From Mycogone perniciosa (Eukaryota > Ascomycota > Sordariomycetes > Hypocreales > Hypocreaceae): a stretch of DNA of 64,000 nucleotides. The position numbers were made by a program, and so were the translations under genes. Of the stretch, positions 24,168 through 34,635 are shown piece after piece. The stretch spans positions 62,001 through 126,000 of the forward strand of contig JAOALB010000114.1 of assembly GCA_025331125.1 (NCBI GenBank). Reading direction: 5' to 3'. Position 1 is the first letter of the stretch. Each line of letters opens with the position of its first letter. A model generated the notes under the pieces. The model did not search any database. It was not told the DNA's origin and worked only from the letters and a program-made list of their open reading frames with translations.

Positions 24168-25398
24168 ATGGCAAAGGCTCCGAGAAGTATCGAAAGACAT
24201 GCTTCGCGTGAGCAAGCACCTCAGGTAAGTTATTCTGATGGAATTTGACATAACGTTTAACCAATGAGACTAACAATGCTGGCCGTAGGTTCCTCCATTC
24301 AACAACCCATTTGCTCCTGAGGAGACAAGTCCCCGTCCCGGTGACACCCAGCAAGATGACAACTTTGAGGACCTGTTACCAGCTTCATTTCGTGGAGTGA
24401 AGGGAAAATACAAGGACATCATATCCACTCCAAAAGACAGCTTGGATGATTTCCTTAACAATGAGTTCAACTTGGAAAATCTGGACAAAATATTCCACAG
24501 ACTGTGGATCGTTGGCCGTCCTATGCCTCCTCGACCGCTGCACTACCAGCTTCAGTCCTCACGGGAGATTTATGTGACGGAAAGGATGGAACAGCACCTC
24601 GTCTGGACGAAAGGAAGAATGTACCTAAAGCCTATTCCACGCTTTTTGTTCGAGCCAGGCTTTTGGACAAGGCACTTCTCTTGCCTGAAGACTCAGCTCA
24701 GTCGGCCGTGTCACCTCACTTACAGGAACCTCTTTGAACAACCATCATCTAGGGATAAAAAAGGCCAGTCTGACACTGCGTGCCAAAAATGCGTTCTCTG
24801 GAAACGAGCATTGGGGTTCCTGCACTCGTACACTGCACTCATTGCCTACGAGTGTGACTTCGCTATCGCCCAGGACAAGCATCTGGTTCCCCACGATTTA
24901 AAATGGCCTTGGTGGAGGATTTTCGTCAAGGAACTGCTTGGTTCAAGGGGCATCGACATCTACAGCGATATCGATCGACGGTTCATCTACGGAGAACTTC
25001 GTCTAAGCCGACTGAACCTCTTGTGTTTGTTCCAACACCCCTTGAAAGGGTACATGTCGCGCTGGGACCAGTACAGCGTCTTCTTCGAGGAACATTTCAC
25101 CATACTCGCCACCTCCACTGTCTACATGGCGATTGTGCTGACAGCGATGCAAGTCGGGCTGGCGACGGACATGCTCAAGGACAACTATTCGTTTCAGGCG
25201 GCGTCGTACGGATTCACAATCTTCTCGATCTTGGGTCCGTTGTGTTTCGTTGGCATTCTCCTTGTTATCTTCCTGTACTTATTTGTGACTAATTTCTGGT
25301 CGACACTGTGGTATAAGAAGTCGAGGTTTCATGAAATTAAGCAATCATCTAATCAAGAAGCGTCGGGGGGTGCGAACGGACTGTATGGCGATGTATGA
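24168..25398 (+). CDS. fungal two-helix membrane protein (resembles DUF6601)
   Basis: Two exons: 24168-24224 and 24289-25398, giving 388 residues; the intron has a GTAAGT donor and TAG acceptor at phase 0. The first 50 residues are polar. The central region includes RALGFLHSYTALIAYECDF, then RRFIYGELRLSRLN and GYMSRWDQY. Two strongly hydrophobic helices follow near the C-terminus (ILATSTVYMAIVLTAMQVGL, then a stretch starting FTIFSILGPLCFVG), with a short hydrophilic tail. From memory this layout matches the uncharacterised fungal family DUF6601; function is unknown. The gene is intact and lies between an NLR gene and a broken kinase, so it may belong to the accessory island. Confidence 0.75.
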
Positions 25399-25563
25399 GC
25401 ATTGTATCTATGAAAGCGGGCGTCGGAATGGTAATTTGGTTGGATTTTCTTTCAGAACACAGCAATCGTATACAATACATATAGCAACCTAAGACTACGG
25501 CTAGCTTCAAATTTGACATCTCTTGACTCTAGCATGCTGGTCCTGCTCCTGACTTTCTTGGTC

Positions 25564-26590
25564 TTAGGGACCAGCTTCTTCCTTGCCGTGTAGCTCAAGA
25601 TACCGCCTGACAGTCCAATCAAACACGTTGTCATACTCGAATCCCTTGGATTGAGCCAAGCCTCGAAACAGCTGACGTAGGTATGCGTAGTCCGGCTTGT
25701 CTTTGAACTCCAATCCCCGAGCATAGTCGATGAACTGGGCGAATTCATCAGGGAGGATTCCCTCACAAATTTCCTTGCCCGATAGCTTCATCTTCTTCGC
25801 CATGATCAGCCCGTTTCTCTCGTCCTCATTCACGGCTTTGATGCCCTGCCACGGCAGTCTACCCGCGGCGAGGAACACGAAAACCTACCCCAAGGATTCT
25901 AGATCATCTCCCCAGGATTGCTCTACTTGGCATTAGCAAACCTGATTAGCTTCACAACATTAATTAAATACTCAACATACCGTGTCCCTTGTGGTTACTG
26001 ATGCTTGCATAGCGAGCAGTCCCACCAAAGGGCCGATCCTCCAAATTCTGGAGTCTTTCCGCGACCTCGAATTCTTCCGCCACACCAAAGTCGATCAAAT
26101 AGAGCGTATTTCCCTGCTTACCTACGCCCATGAGGAAATTCTCCGGCTTGATGTCCCGATGAAGGATACCCTTGCTGTGAATGTACTCAAGTCGAGAAAT
26201 CGCCTGGTCAGCGATGAGGAGGACCGTCTTGAGCGAGAGCCGTTCGCCGCAGTAATTGCGCAAGTCCTCAAGGGATGGTCCGAGGATGTCTTGGACGAGA
26301 ACGTGATAATCACATTCTTCGCCGAACCAGTGAACTTTCGGTATGCCTACAGCTCCGGATAATTCCTTGTAAATTTCTGCCTCGTGCTCGAGTGGTGTGG
26401 GATCGTCATTAATATGAGAAAGTTTCAAGGCCACCTCCTCGCCTGACTCGATGTCATTTCCTGCTCCCGGTGAGTTTTATGTCTATCAATATGAACAAGC
26501 TGGACAAAAATTATTACCCAAATAGACAAGACCAAAGCCTCCTTCTCCAATTTTGCGGTTGAGGCGATACCTCTCATCGACTAGAATTTC
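25564..26590 (-). pseudogene. casein-kinase-1-like kinase broken by one in-frame TAG
   Basis: Three coding exons are read: 26590-26518, 26460-25981 and 25922-25564, with matching phases (1, 1). The glycine loop IGEGGFGLVYLG, the lysine strand VALKLS, the catalytic HRDIKPENFL and DFGVAEEF are intact and follow the CK1 pattern. After the third splice the frame gives EQSWGDDLESLG, then TAG at 25887-25885, then VFVFLAAGRLPWQGIKAV and an intact C-lobe to 25564. CK1 proteins have a tyrosine at the stop position. The rest is undamaged, so the loss looks recent. The 5' end is unclear: the frame has no ATG at 26590, and a short first exon using a GC donor is possible. A truncated product would lack about a third of the C-lobe. 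Confidence 0.8.
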
Positions 26591-27002
26591 CTAGACAGAA
26601 GTCAGCCAGGTTCACGAGAAGGTCTAGGGTGAGATAATGGCATGCCTTCATTTTCAACGTTGGATCACAGAAGCACACTCTTATTCACAAGTAATAAGTT
26701 CAGATTATGGTTCTATCAATTCTTCATCGGGGCATCAAATTTATAGATGTTTTGTGTTTATCGAGGTACAAAGAGGAAATTCCGTGCACACTTGTTGGAT
26801 GACGAGGTGCTTGCAGCAGACACTGTATGGAAGGAGAAGTGCATATTTATTAATAGAAAGCCAACTGATTTCCTTTTTCCTAATGCCTATTTTTATGTTT
26901 TCTTTTGTATGAACAAACAAGCACACTGTGGATTTGCACAATCCTGCAAACTGCAAATTACAAACATGACTCTGTCTGACCTCCCAGTGACATTGTTCCC
27001 AA
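26591..27002. other. interval between kinase remnant and hydrolase
   Basis: About 410 bases. It should hold the 5' end and promoter of the CK1-like gene and the 3' end of the hydrolase gene, both on the minus strand. I see no separate gene. Confidence 0.4.
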
Positions 27003-28029
27003 TCAATTGCACCTTGGACATTCCTGGTGAACCTCTTTGCCAATTGTCTTCGTCACAATCCTGTACACAGGATCACGCTCCTCCTCGAACTTGCACATCG
27101 AAGTGTGGTCACCATAGATGGGTAAATGATTCTCTATATAATCAGGGAGAGAGAGCTGGGTGGCGTTTCTGGAGACAAGCTGGAGGGTATCAGAGAGTAA
27201 TCTGAGCTTGGTTGCCGAGTGGCTGACTTACAATCTTCCGACCACGATGAGCATTCGTAGCGAAGAGGTTGAGAACGTTGCGCTTGGCATAGAGACTGTG
27301 AAACCTCTCATCTGGCTTGATTCGCTCAGCAAGCGCCTCGCATTCCTTCTCTAGCTTGTCAATGACATCTGCATCAACAGGATTAATAGAGCCCTCGGCG
27401 ATACTGCGCACACTGGCGCCAACATCACGGTGTGGCGTGCCGAAGAATATAAGCAGACGAGTGCTGTTATAAAGCGGCCTGAAATTCACGCTCTGACGGG
27501 CTTTGGAAAGAGCCTGCGTGCGTGTATTAGCATGAGTGAGTATTGACACCTGGTCGGTGAAACTTGAAGATACTCACGTCCTTCATAATCAAACCGCCAA
27601 TGTCATGACCGATGAAGAAGAGAGGCCGGTTGGGCTCCCCCTGCCTCATCTCCTTGAGGAGTTCAAGAAGACGCTGGACGTGCGTGGTAAGCTGAGTATC
27701 CTGATCCGAAATCCCGTTGGCGGCATTGTAGGAGAACAGCAGGACGCGGCAATGTTTGCAAAAGGCCTTGGGGAGAAGGTCTCTGAGCCAGAGTTTCTTA
27801 TTCATGGTCCAGGTCTCCTTGTGATGGCGAACATTGCCCTCAATGTTGAGACCAGGAACAGCAACGATGCTATAGATGCTGTCAGTGATTGATGCGTTAT
27901 TCAGGGGAGCACAGCTCACTCAACGTCAAACCTTCGAGGACTCCCCTCATAGTGAGGATATACGACCTCGAGGAAGTGGGGGTTGGGATTGACAGGCAGA
28001 CGCATTGGCATTTTGGGCATTCTGGGCAT
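27003..28029 (-). CDS. stand-alone PGAP1/DUF676-like alpha/beta-hydrolase lacking its nucleophile Ser
   Basis: Four exons: 28029-27920, 27869-27578, 27513-27232 and 27179-27003, giving 286 residues. A second acceptor nine bases upstream (exon from 27878) is also in frame; I prefer 27869 because it gives DIVAVPGLN, as in the NLR hydrolase. Four in-frame ATGs lie at 28029, 28020, 28011 and 28005, so the exact start is open. The fold is clear: the first strand-loop, FFIGHDIGGLIMKD at the nucleophile elbow, FFGTPHRD, and a late YGDHTSMCKF segment that would hold the catalytic His. The elbow reads GHDIGG: Asp replaces Ser. It is probably inactive as a hydrolase, or uses altered chemistry. The intron positions match those in the NLR hydrolase domain. 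Confidence 0.85.
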
Positions 28030-28783
28030 TTCGCTTAGCAACTGTGAAAAAGAGCCTGTTTCTAGTCCGGGCTTCGCCTTGTCTGTGTGTTAAGTTCATT
28101 CGACCGCGTGAAAAGCGACGAGGAGAGGGCTCCGTGGCCTTTTATGTTCCCAGAGGGGACAGACACAACTACCCAAGAGATACCATGATTATAGTGACCA
28201 TTGGGCTTTCCGTGCAGCTGTGATTCAACGCATTGCGGTTACACAGCAGAAAGCACCTCCTCAGCACACACCCGAGGACTAATGCAGCCGAACGAGAGAG
28301 CATAAACTGGCCAGTGAGGATCCGGGACGCTGCAGAGGCAAGGATAGGGGTGATGAAGAATTTTCTGCTTTTTTTCCTGTTGTTTTTCGCCTTCAAGAAT
28401 AAGAGTTCCAGGTGAGAAATATCTCTTGACTAACTACGATGGATAGATAGCTAGATATGAGCGAACATGTCTTCGATCGGGAAGCATCCACTAGTGCAAA
28501 GCTGTGATAGGGGGGGAGGAGGTGACAAGATGTCAGACCCATGGCGATGGCAGTGTGCAAAGACGACACTAACGACCAACACAGACGTGCTGGGCAGCCA
28601 TCATGATAGATCATTGTCTTGGCTATGGGGGCGGGATTTTGATTACACGAATCACATTTCAGCTGTCAAAAAGTGAGAGTCGAGCAGCATGTACGAAGTA
28701 GTATTACACGGTACCTATACGGACGCATAACTTGAGAGAATACACGGGTAATTTTTCATTATCATGATGGCCTCTTATGAATG

Positions 28784-28811
28784 GAATAGAATAGAATAGA
28801 ATAGAATAGAA
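28784..28811. repeat. GAATA pentamer tandem repeat
   Basis: Five to six copies of a five-base unit (GAATA/ATAGA) in non-coding sequence. Confidence 0.9.
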
Positions 28812-29232
28812 GACAAGAGAAGACACAAGAAAGACCAGCAGACATTACTACCCCCCTGTTCCTATTCCTATTCCCGTCATCCAGCCTGGTGAGAAATTGC
28901 CAAGGAGTGTGGCAGACTGACCGAGAAACGTGTAGGGGTATGGATGGGGAGATAGAGAAATCGGTGTGATCGCTGTTTTCTGCCTTCCGCATTTATTATA
29001 CCTGTGTTCCTGTTTATTCATTATATCCAATTTATCTGGAGTTGAAGCAAACAAACAATATCGAATGTGGCGTCAAGCTCCCGGCCTTAATGCCAATGTT
29101 TCGACTAATAATAATACGAGACATCTTCACTTGTTCCATCAGTGCCCAAAGCGTGGAAACGGTAGTACATGCATGCACTAGCGACACGCTGTACAGGGCT
29201 CTGTTGGGCCTAGCACAAATGGACTAGTGCCC

Positions 29233-29259
29233 CCTGTAAGACCTGTAAGACCTGTAAGA
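29233..29259. repeat. CCTGTAAGA tandem repeat
   Basis: Three perfect copies of a 9-mer about 240 bases upstream of the COQ4 start, probably within the promoter or leader. Confidence 0.9.
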
Positions 29260-29499
29260 GATGCCCCTTCAGCGCCATCGCATTCGCAAGTCTTTCCCCA
29301 CCTCCTCCACCATCAGATCTGCACTCATCCGATCGTCTGTCAACCAACTCGAGCCTCGTCATCAGTGCAGCATCTAGACTCCAGAACCTGACAGCAAACC
29401 ACCAAAACCACCCAATCATCTGCCTCTCCTGCAGCCCAACGTTCTCACCGGTTCGCTGCAGCTCATCGACTGGCGCCAGCGCCGCACGAAAGACCAGAT

Positions 29500-30474
29500 A
29501 TGGAAGTCGCTCTGCTAAAGGCCCGGCCCGGATCCCCTCACCAGATCATTCGTCGCGTCACGAAGAGAACAACCATAGCAACAGCTCCCACCCTCTGCGC
29601 AGTCTGCTCGACCACCTCTTCTCGTCGACTGTTCTCGGCATCCGACCGCCCACCCCCCAATTACCCAGGCCATGTGCCCCTAACCAAGGTCGAGCGAGCC
29701 GGTCTGGCCATTGGTTCAGGCCTCATGTCTCTCTTCAACCCCTACCGAGCCGGTATCTTGCCCCCCCTCCCTCTTGTCCTTGCCCCTCTCCAAGCCTGAC
29801 GCGCATGAGAAGCTGACCACTAACAAGACCTCATTGCCGCTGTGGGCGAGGCCACTGCCACGCCGTACTTCATCTACCGCCTCCGCGACGCCATGCTCGC
29901 CCATCCGACTGGCCGTCGCATCCTTCGCCAGCGTCCGCGAATCAACTCCAGCACTCTCTCGCTCCCCAGTCTGCGCGCCATGCCCGAATCGTCTGTCGGT
30001 CGCGCGTACGTCTCCTGGCTGGACCGTGAGGGCGTATCCCCCGACACACGTGCCCCTGTGCGGTACATCGACGATGAGGAGTGCGCATATGTTATGCAGC
30101 GGTACCGCGAGTGCCATGACTTTTATCACGCACTGACCGGCTTACCCATTGTCCGAGAGGGGGAGGTGGCCCTCAAGGCGTTCGAGTTTGCCAATACGCT
30201 TCTCCCCATGACGGGGCTGAGCATGTTTGCCGTCGCCACTCTCAAGTCCGAGGAGAGGAGCCGGTTTTTTAGCATATACTTTCCCTGGGCGATAAAGAAT
30301 GGCGCCAGGAGTAAAGAGATTATCAATGTATTCTGGGAAGAGGAGCTCGAGAGGGATGTAGATGACCTGCGGCGGGAGTTGGGTATTGAGCAGCCCCCGA
30401 ATCTGAGAGACATCCGGAAGCGGGAGAAGGAAGAGAAGAGGCGGCTGAAAGAGATGCGGGCACAAGGCTTCTGA
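29500..30474 (+). CDS. coq4: COQ4, ubiquinone biosynthesis protein (mitochondrial)
   Basis: Two exons: 29500-29752 and 29828-30474, giving 299 residues. The first 45 residues are rich in Arg, Ser and Thr and free of long acidic runs, as in a mitochondrial presequence. The COQ4 core starts at YPGHVPLTKVERAGLAIGSG. The zinc motif HDFYH (residues 181-185) is followed by the conserved Glu of VREGE, about 12 residues on. Basic residues crowd the C-terminus. COQ4 acts at the matrix face of the inner membrane, in coenzyme Q ring decarboxylation/hydroxylation and as organiser of the Q-synthesis complex (established knowledge). It is convergent with the PDCD5 gene 172 bases downstream. Confidence 0.96.
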
Positions 30475-30646
30475 TACCCCCTTGTTCTCCTTCATGGCTG
30501 TAGTATTATGACAACATGTCCATCGTAGTTTTCCCAAAATAACCACAATCTTGCGAGGGCCGTCCCATTTTTTCCATCACTGATTCTCGGCCATCAAGGT
30601 AAAAAAAACAGTTTGGTATCATTGGCACCACATCACCAAATCCCGC

Positions 30647-31164
30647 TCATAAATCCAGAAAGTCATCGTCATCATCATCCCATCCTTTCCGCCTGCTCAC
30701 AACAATCTTCTCCTCCTCCTTATTATCTGCCACCTTCGTAAGCAGATCCTTGAGCTGCTCCTCCGTGACCTTCTGCCGCAGCTGTCCCGTCTGCGCCAGC
30801 GTGATCAGCCGGTTCTCAACATCCGTCGCGCGCTGCTCCTTGACCAGTCGGATACGGCCCAGTCTGTCCGCCGCTTCAGGGTGCAGAATCTGATTCAGGA
30901 TCTGCTGGCGCGCTTCTTCCTGCTGCCTGTTGTCTCTTTGTAAGAAGCCGCGAAGTGATCAGGCGTAGTCAAGGGGAAGGGGAAACGCACTGCCTTTGTT
31001 GCTCTTGTCCTCCGGAGGAACCTGAGTTGCCTCGTCCAGCGCCGCCTCCTTGGGCTTTGAGCTGTTCAAGACGGGCTTTTCTAATCTGCGCGGTAGTTAG
31101 CTTGATGTAATCTAGCAGCATAGGGGGCGTAGACATGTACCTGATCCAATTCCGATTCATCCAT
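30647..31164 (-). CDS. PDCD5-family dsDNA-binding protein
   Basis: Three exons: 31164-31141, 31085-30991 and 30926-30647, giving 132 residues. Exon 1 encodes just MDESELDQ. The protein continues IRKARLEQLKAQGGG, a Gly/Ser/Gln-rich linker, then the helical core (QQILNQILHPEAADRLGRIRLV, cut here to the recognisable part: ILHPEAADRLGRIRLV), then ENRLITLAQTGQLRQKVTE and a WDDDDDDFLDL acidic end. This pattern is diagnostic for PDCD5/TFAR19 and archaeal DNA-binding relatives. In eukaryotes the family has been linked to chromatin, TIP60 and chaperonin binding. Intact and of normal length. Confidence 0.95.
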
Positions 31165-31508
31165 TTTGGAGAGCTGTTGACAAGAACTTGTCGATGACGA
31201 TGCGGGGCGTTGCGAACCTGCTATGACGATTTGGAGGGGCAGCTTTTAATGGCACGTGACCAAGAGTTGAAGCTCAGATGTGATGTCGTTTTGAGAGCCG
31301 ACAGCTCGGCATAAATCTTATAGGTTTTTTATATGTCATGGATATCAGTTGCATAAAAAAGCAGACTGGCATTTCTATTTAGTGGATGAGACTGTGATTT
31401 TATTGTCAAACCATGGAGGAGAACGCCACCCCTCTCGATATAACTAACATACATACATACGCCGCCAATGCTATGCCCAAACTCCCGAGAAACACAATCT
31501 TTACAGTT

Positions 31509-33005
31509 TTACCGCGATGATGTTCGATATCTAAAGGAAAATTCACTCGGTATAGACGTCTCCTCCACAGGTATAAATGAGTTGAGCCTCTCTATCGCCA
31601 GGGAGTGCTTCGCCTTGATCACATCCCTCATCATGACGTTGACTGGCATTTCCAGTCCCAGCTGACGCCCCCGCCGGAGAAAATACCCATTCAGATATTC
31701 TACGTCGGTGGGCAGACCGTTCTCAATGCATCTCACCAACTGACTGGGCTGAGACCGCTTTGCCAGTATCCCGCCGTACACGAGCTTCCGGATTCCTTTG
31801 CCCTGGAGGAAATTGCGGATTATCGATGAGCCCTCGATTTCTGGCATGTTATCCAGAACCAGAACAATCTCAGTCAGCAGCTTGTGCATCATCCGTTGCG
31901 CAGCAGGGTTTTGTAAAAGTCCCTGGTACGGCATTTCCAGCAGCACGCAAACCGGCTCCACAACGGAATCGAAGATCACGGATGGAAGCTTGAAGCGCAA
32001 CCACTGGTCGAATGGCGTCAAACGAGAATTCAGGTCCTCCACTTCTCGCAGGGTCTGGACGAAGTGCATTCGGCTCTCGGTCTTGTCCTTGTCTTGAAAA
32101 CGGGACATATCGATGGTTGTCAACATTGTTTGCCCATGCCTAAGCTCCTTCACGGAATCATAAGCCCGGTTGAAGGCCAATCGGTGGCTCATATGTCCAA
32201 GAAGAAAAGTCGGACTTGAGTTTGTTCCAGAAAAGATCTTCTGCCTGACATCCTCGAGGACGCCCAGACCATCACTCATCAGACAAACGGTAGTGTTCTC
32301 GTCAACACGATGCTTGACTGAGTCCAACGCCTGCGCAGCTTCGTATCCGTGGCCGGTCACCACTAGGTGGTCGATGTGTGAGTCGTCATCTTTAGCAAGG
32401 ACCCGCGGTGTGACCGACATGGGCTCAAGTTTGGTAGCTCCGCGTTGGGGGCCAAAACGGGTCTTGTGCTGAATATTTCGGTATTTTGACGATAGGTTTC
32501 TTCTCAAGCCAAGCATCTCCACCGACTCATAGACCCCCGAAAGTGCATGCGCTATAAACCTGGATCTCTCATCGTCTCCCAGTATATGAATCTTGTGTAC
32601 AGTGGGCGACTTGGCAGCCTCGGGAGGCAGCAACACCGACGGCACGTAGAATTGGGGAGAATGCCGTGGTTTCGCCGCGATTGCGTCAGCCTGGAAGGCT
32701 CCTGACCATGGTCGTCTTGTGGGATATGTCGCATCGTTGGGCAGCGCTTCGCCCGCCGCCTTGTGCTGTCTATCGGAACTCGACGTTACTGTTCCATAGT
32801 ACCGTCTGGCCGCCCGGCCCGCACAAATACTATCTCCGGTCCATAGCAACTGTCTCTGACATATTCGTGCGGATAACCGCAGTTGTGTTAAGCCAGCCAC
32901 TTTGAAGGCTGCAGAGGGCCCTTCGGCGAGGATAAGGATCGTTATGTCACTCTCGTGGGCGTGAGACTGTAGTCTCTTCAAAAATCACCTAATAGATGCG
33001 CGCAT
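31509..33005 (-). CDS. mitochondrial ketopantoate-reductase-fold protein (Cbs2-like)
   Basis: Main exon 32853-31509 plus an inferred 17-base first exon 33005-32989 (MRASIR), joined at phase 2, giving 453 residues. The large frame itself has no usable ATG near its start, so an upstream exon is needed; the joined N-terminus MRASIRQLLWTG...RRYYGTVTSS looks like a mitochondrial presequence. The rest follows the 2-dehydropantoate 2-reductase fold: VHKIHILGDDERSRFIAHAL, then DHLVVTGHGYEAAQAL, and a helical C-terminal domain. The usual GxGxxG nucleotide loop reads LGDDER, so NADPH binding is doubtful. Yeast Cbs2, an activator of cytochrome b translation, belongs to this fold class; an equivalent role here is inference. 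It is divergent from C1D/Lrp1. Confidence 0.72.
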
Positions 33006-33324
33006 TTGTTCGCAGAAGGCGCGCAATCGACAATATGGGTGTGGCGAAGTGGTGAGTTGGTTTGATAAGATTTTGGCGGTTTGGAGGGAATCGGAAGAGG
33101 CAGTGACCCTTTCGGTGGTCAGCGGCATTAGGATATCAGTGGTCTTTTTTTCATTGGCCCACTCTACAGGTAGCACCCCGATAACGGCATATCACCCGAT
33201 AAGCTGAGGCAAGGCTGGAAAACATCAAGCCTTTCATCATTCAAGGGTGAGAATCTCATCGACATACAAACGCGCCTCAGCGTGTCCATAAATTCGATTC
33301 ACTTTCAAAGCACAAAAAGGAGTC
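33006..33324. promoter_or_regulatory. short divergent promoter (Cbs2-like / C1D)
   Basis: A 319-base interval between the starts of two divergent genes, so it must carry both promoters. Frames reading through it have no recognisable product. Confidence 0.5.
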
Positions 33325-33996
33325 ATGACGGACGTGAAGGATATCACACCAGATCTGGAAAAGCTGGATTCCCAGCTGGATAAGCTGGAAGATGCTCTGC
33401 AACCTCTCTTAGGCAATCTCGAGGGGATGGCCTCACAACTCCCTTTACTGGACAAGGCTAAGCTGTTTTCCCTGACAGCATATGCTATCGAATCATTACT
33501 GTTTTGTACGAAGCTCCCTCAACTCGGCTACTTCGATGGGCCATTGCTAACTAAGATCCAGCGTCCGTGAGTCTGCAAGGAGCTGATGCCCAGAAAAGTG
33601 CCGTCTATTCGGAACTCAAGCGGATTCAGCAATACTTTGCAAAGATCAAGGCAGTAGAGGAGCCAGAGCCTGAAGCTCAGCGGAGTCTGACTGTCAACCA
33701 AGAAGCGACGGCGCGCATTTTGAAGGCTAACCTGGTACACTTCCCCCCCCTGATAGTGAGGAATAATGCAACGACTTGCTGACATCTGCTAGGGGAGCAA
33801 TGATAAAGGACTGAGCGCAAAGTTGGCGGAGAAGATTGCAGTGGAGCGTGCAAAGGCGCTGCTGAAGTCGGTTGAGAACGACCACAAGCGGCCTGCCACA
33901 GACGATTCAGCACAGACATCAAGCTCGGGCGAGCAATCGAGCAAGAGCAAGAAGGCAAAACAGAAGAACAAGACCAATACCAAGAGTAAGAAATGA
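33325..33996 (+). CDS. lrp1: C1D/Lrp1 (Rrp47) nuclear exosome cofactor
   Basis: Three exons: 33325-33505, 33562-33734 and 33793-33996, giving 185 residues. The N-terminal Sas10/C1D domain runs from LEKLDSQLDKLEDALQPLL through DKAKLFSLTAYAIESLLF, then SSVSLQGADAQKSAVYSELK and RIQQYFAKIKAVE, all typical of the family. The C-terminus is a Lys/Ser-rich tail ending NTKSKK, as expected for a nuclear RNA-binding protein. Lrp1 stabilises Rrp6 and helps the nuclear exosome process snoRNA and 5.8S rRNA ends (established in yeast). The length is normal and no damage is seen. Confidence 0.93.
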
Positions 33997-34635
33997 TTGC
34001 CGTGAGAGTCGAGCCGAATGGCAACGAAGAAGACACCGGTTATGGCTAGCAGAGTGACGGGAGGCAACGAGTCCCGACAATTTGCCCAAGAGGCATAGTG
34101 AACATGCACAAATCTGGTCCTGGGATGTGGGTTGCTATACACACAAGATAGCAAGGCCACTTTTGGTGCCCAAGAAAGGAGATCATTGAACAATGTCTCC
34201 TAATAGAAATCTGGAGAGGCCAATGCAATATGCATGTCTGGGGACATGCCGGAAGGAAGAGCAGTTTTACCATGTGGGTGGAATTGAGGCTCTTCAATCA
34301 TTTGACCCAGATAGATATCACGATAATACGGAGTATAATTAATGGCATTTCCCCTTAATCACCTACCAACAGGTAGACCAAAGAAGGTTCTCGCATCTTA
34401 AGCTTAAGAATCTGCTGCTCACGAGCCACAGACCCCTGTACAAGCCATCTCTCTACCGAGGCGCTTGTCCCCACGAGTTCAAATCCCTGGCCTCCCATTG
34501 GCTCGCATCACTAAGATCTTCCAGACCATCACCAGCATTCTTTCTGCCAGCTTCTAACCTCTCAACCTCCATATATCGCACTCACCCGCAACTCTACCGC
34601 AAACCACCAAAGTCCTCGCCCCAAACCAATTCATC
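33997..34635. other. intergenic interval
   Basis: Tandem genes flank this 639-base interval. It should hold the 3' end of the C1D gene and the promoter of the MIX17-like gene. A TACGGAGTA motif lies at 34327-34335. No gene is seen. Confidence 0.5.

Larger units (their letters stand above)
28030..29499. promoter_or_regulatory. divergent intergenic region before COQ4
   Basis: A 1.47-kb non-coding interval between the hydrolase (minus) and COQ4 (plus). It contains a TACGAAGTA motif at 28692-28700, an ATAGA pentamer repeat at 28784-28811 and three copies of CCTGTAAGA at 29233-29259 in the probable COQ4 leader. No gene is seen. Confidence 0.5.

Noticed and set aside
34471..34490. GAGTTCAAATCCCTGG as a tRNA B-box
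   Set aside because: No A-box, acceptor stem or anticodon arm can be built around it.
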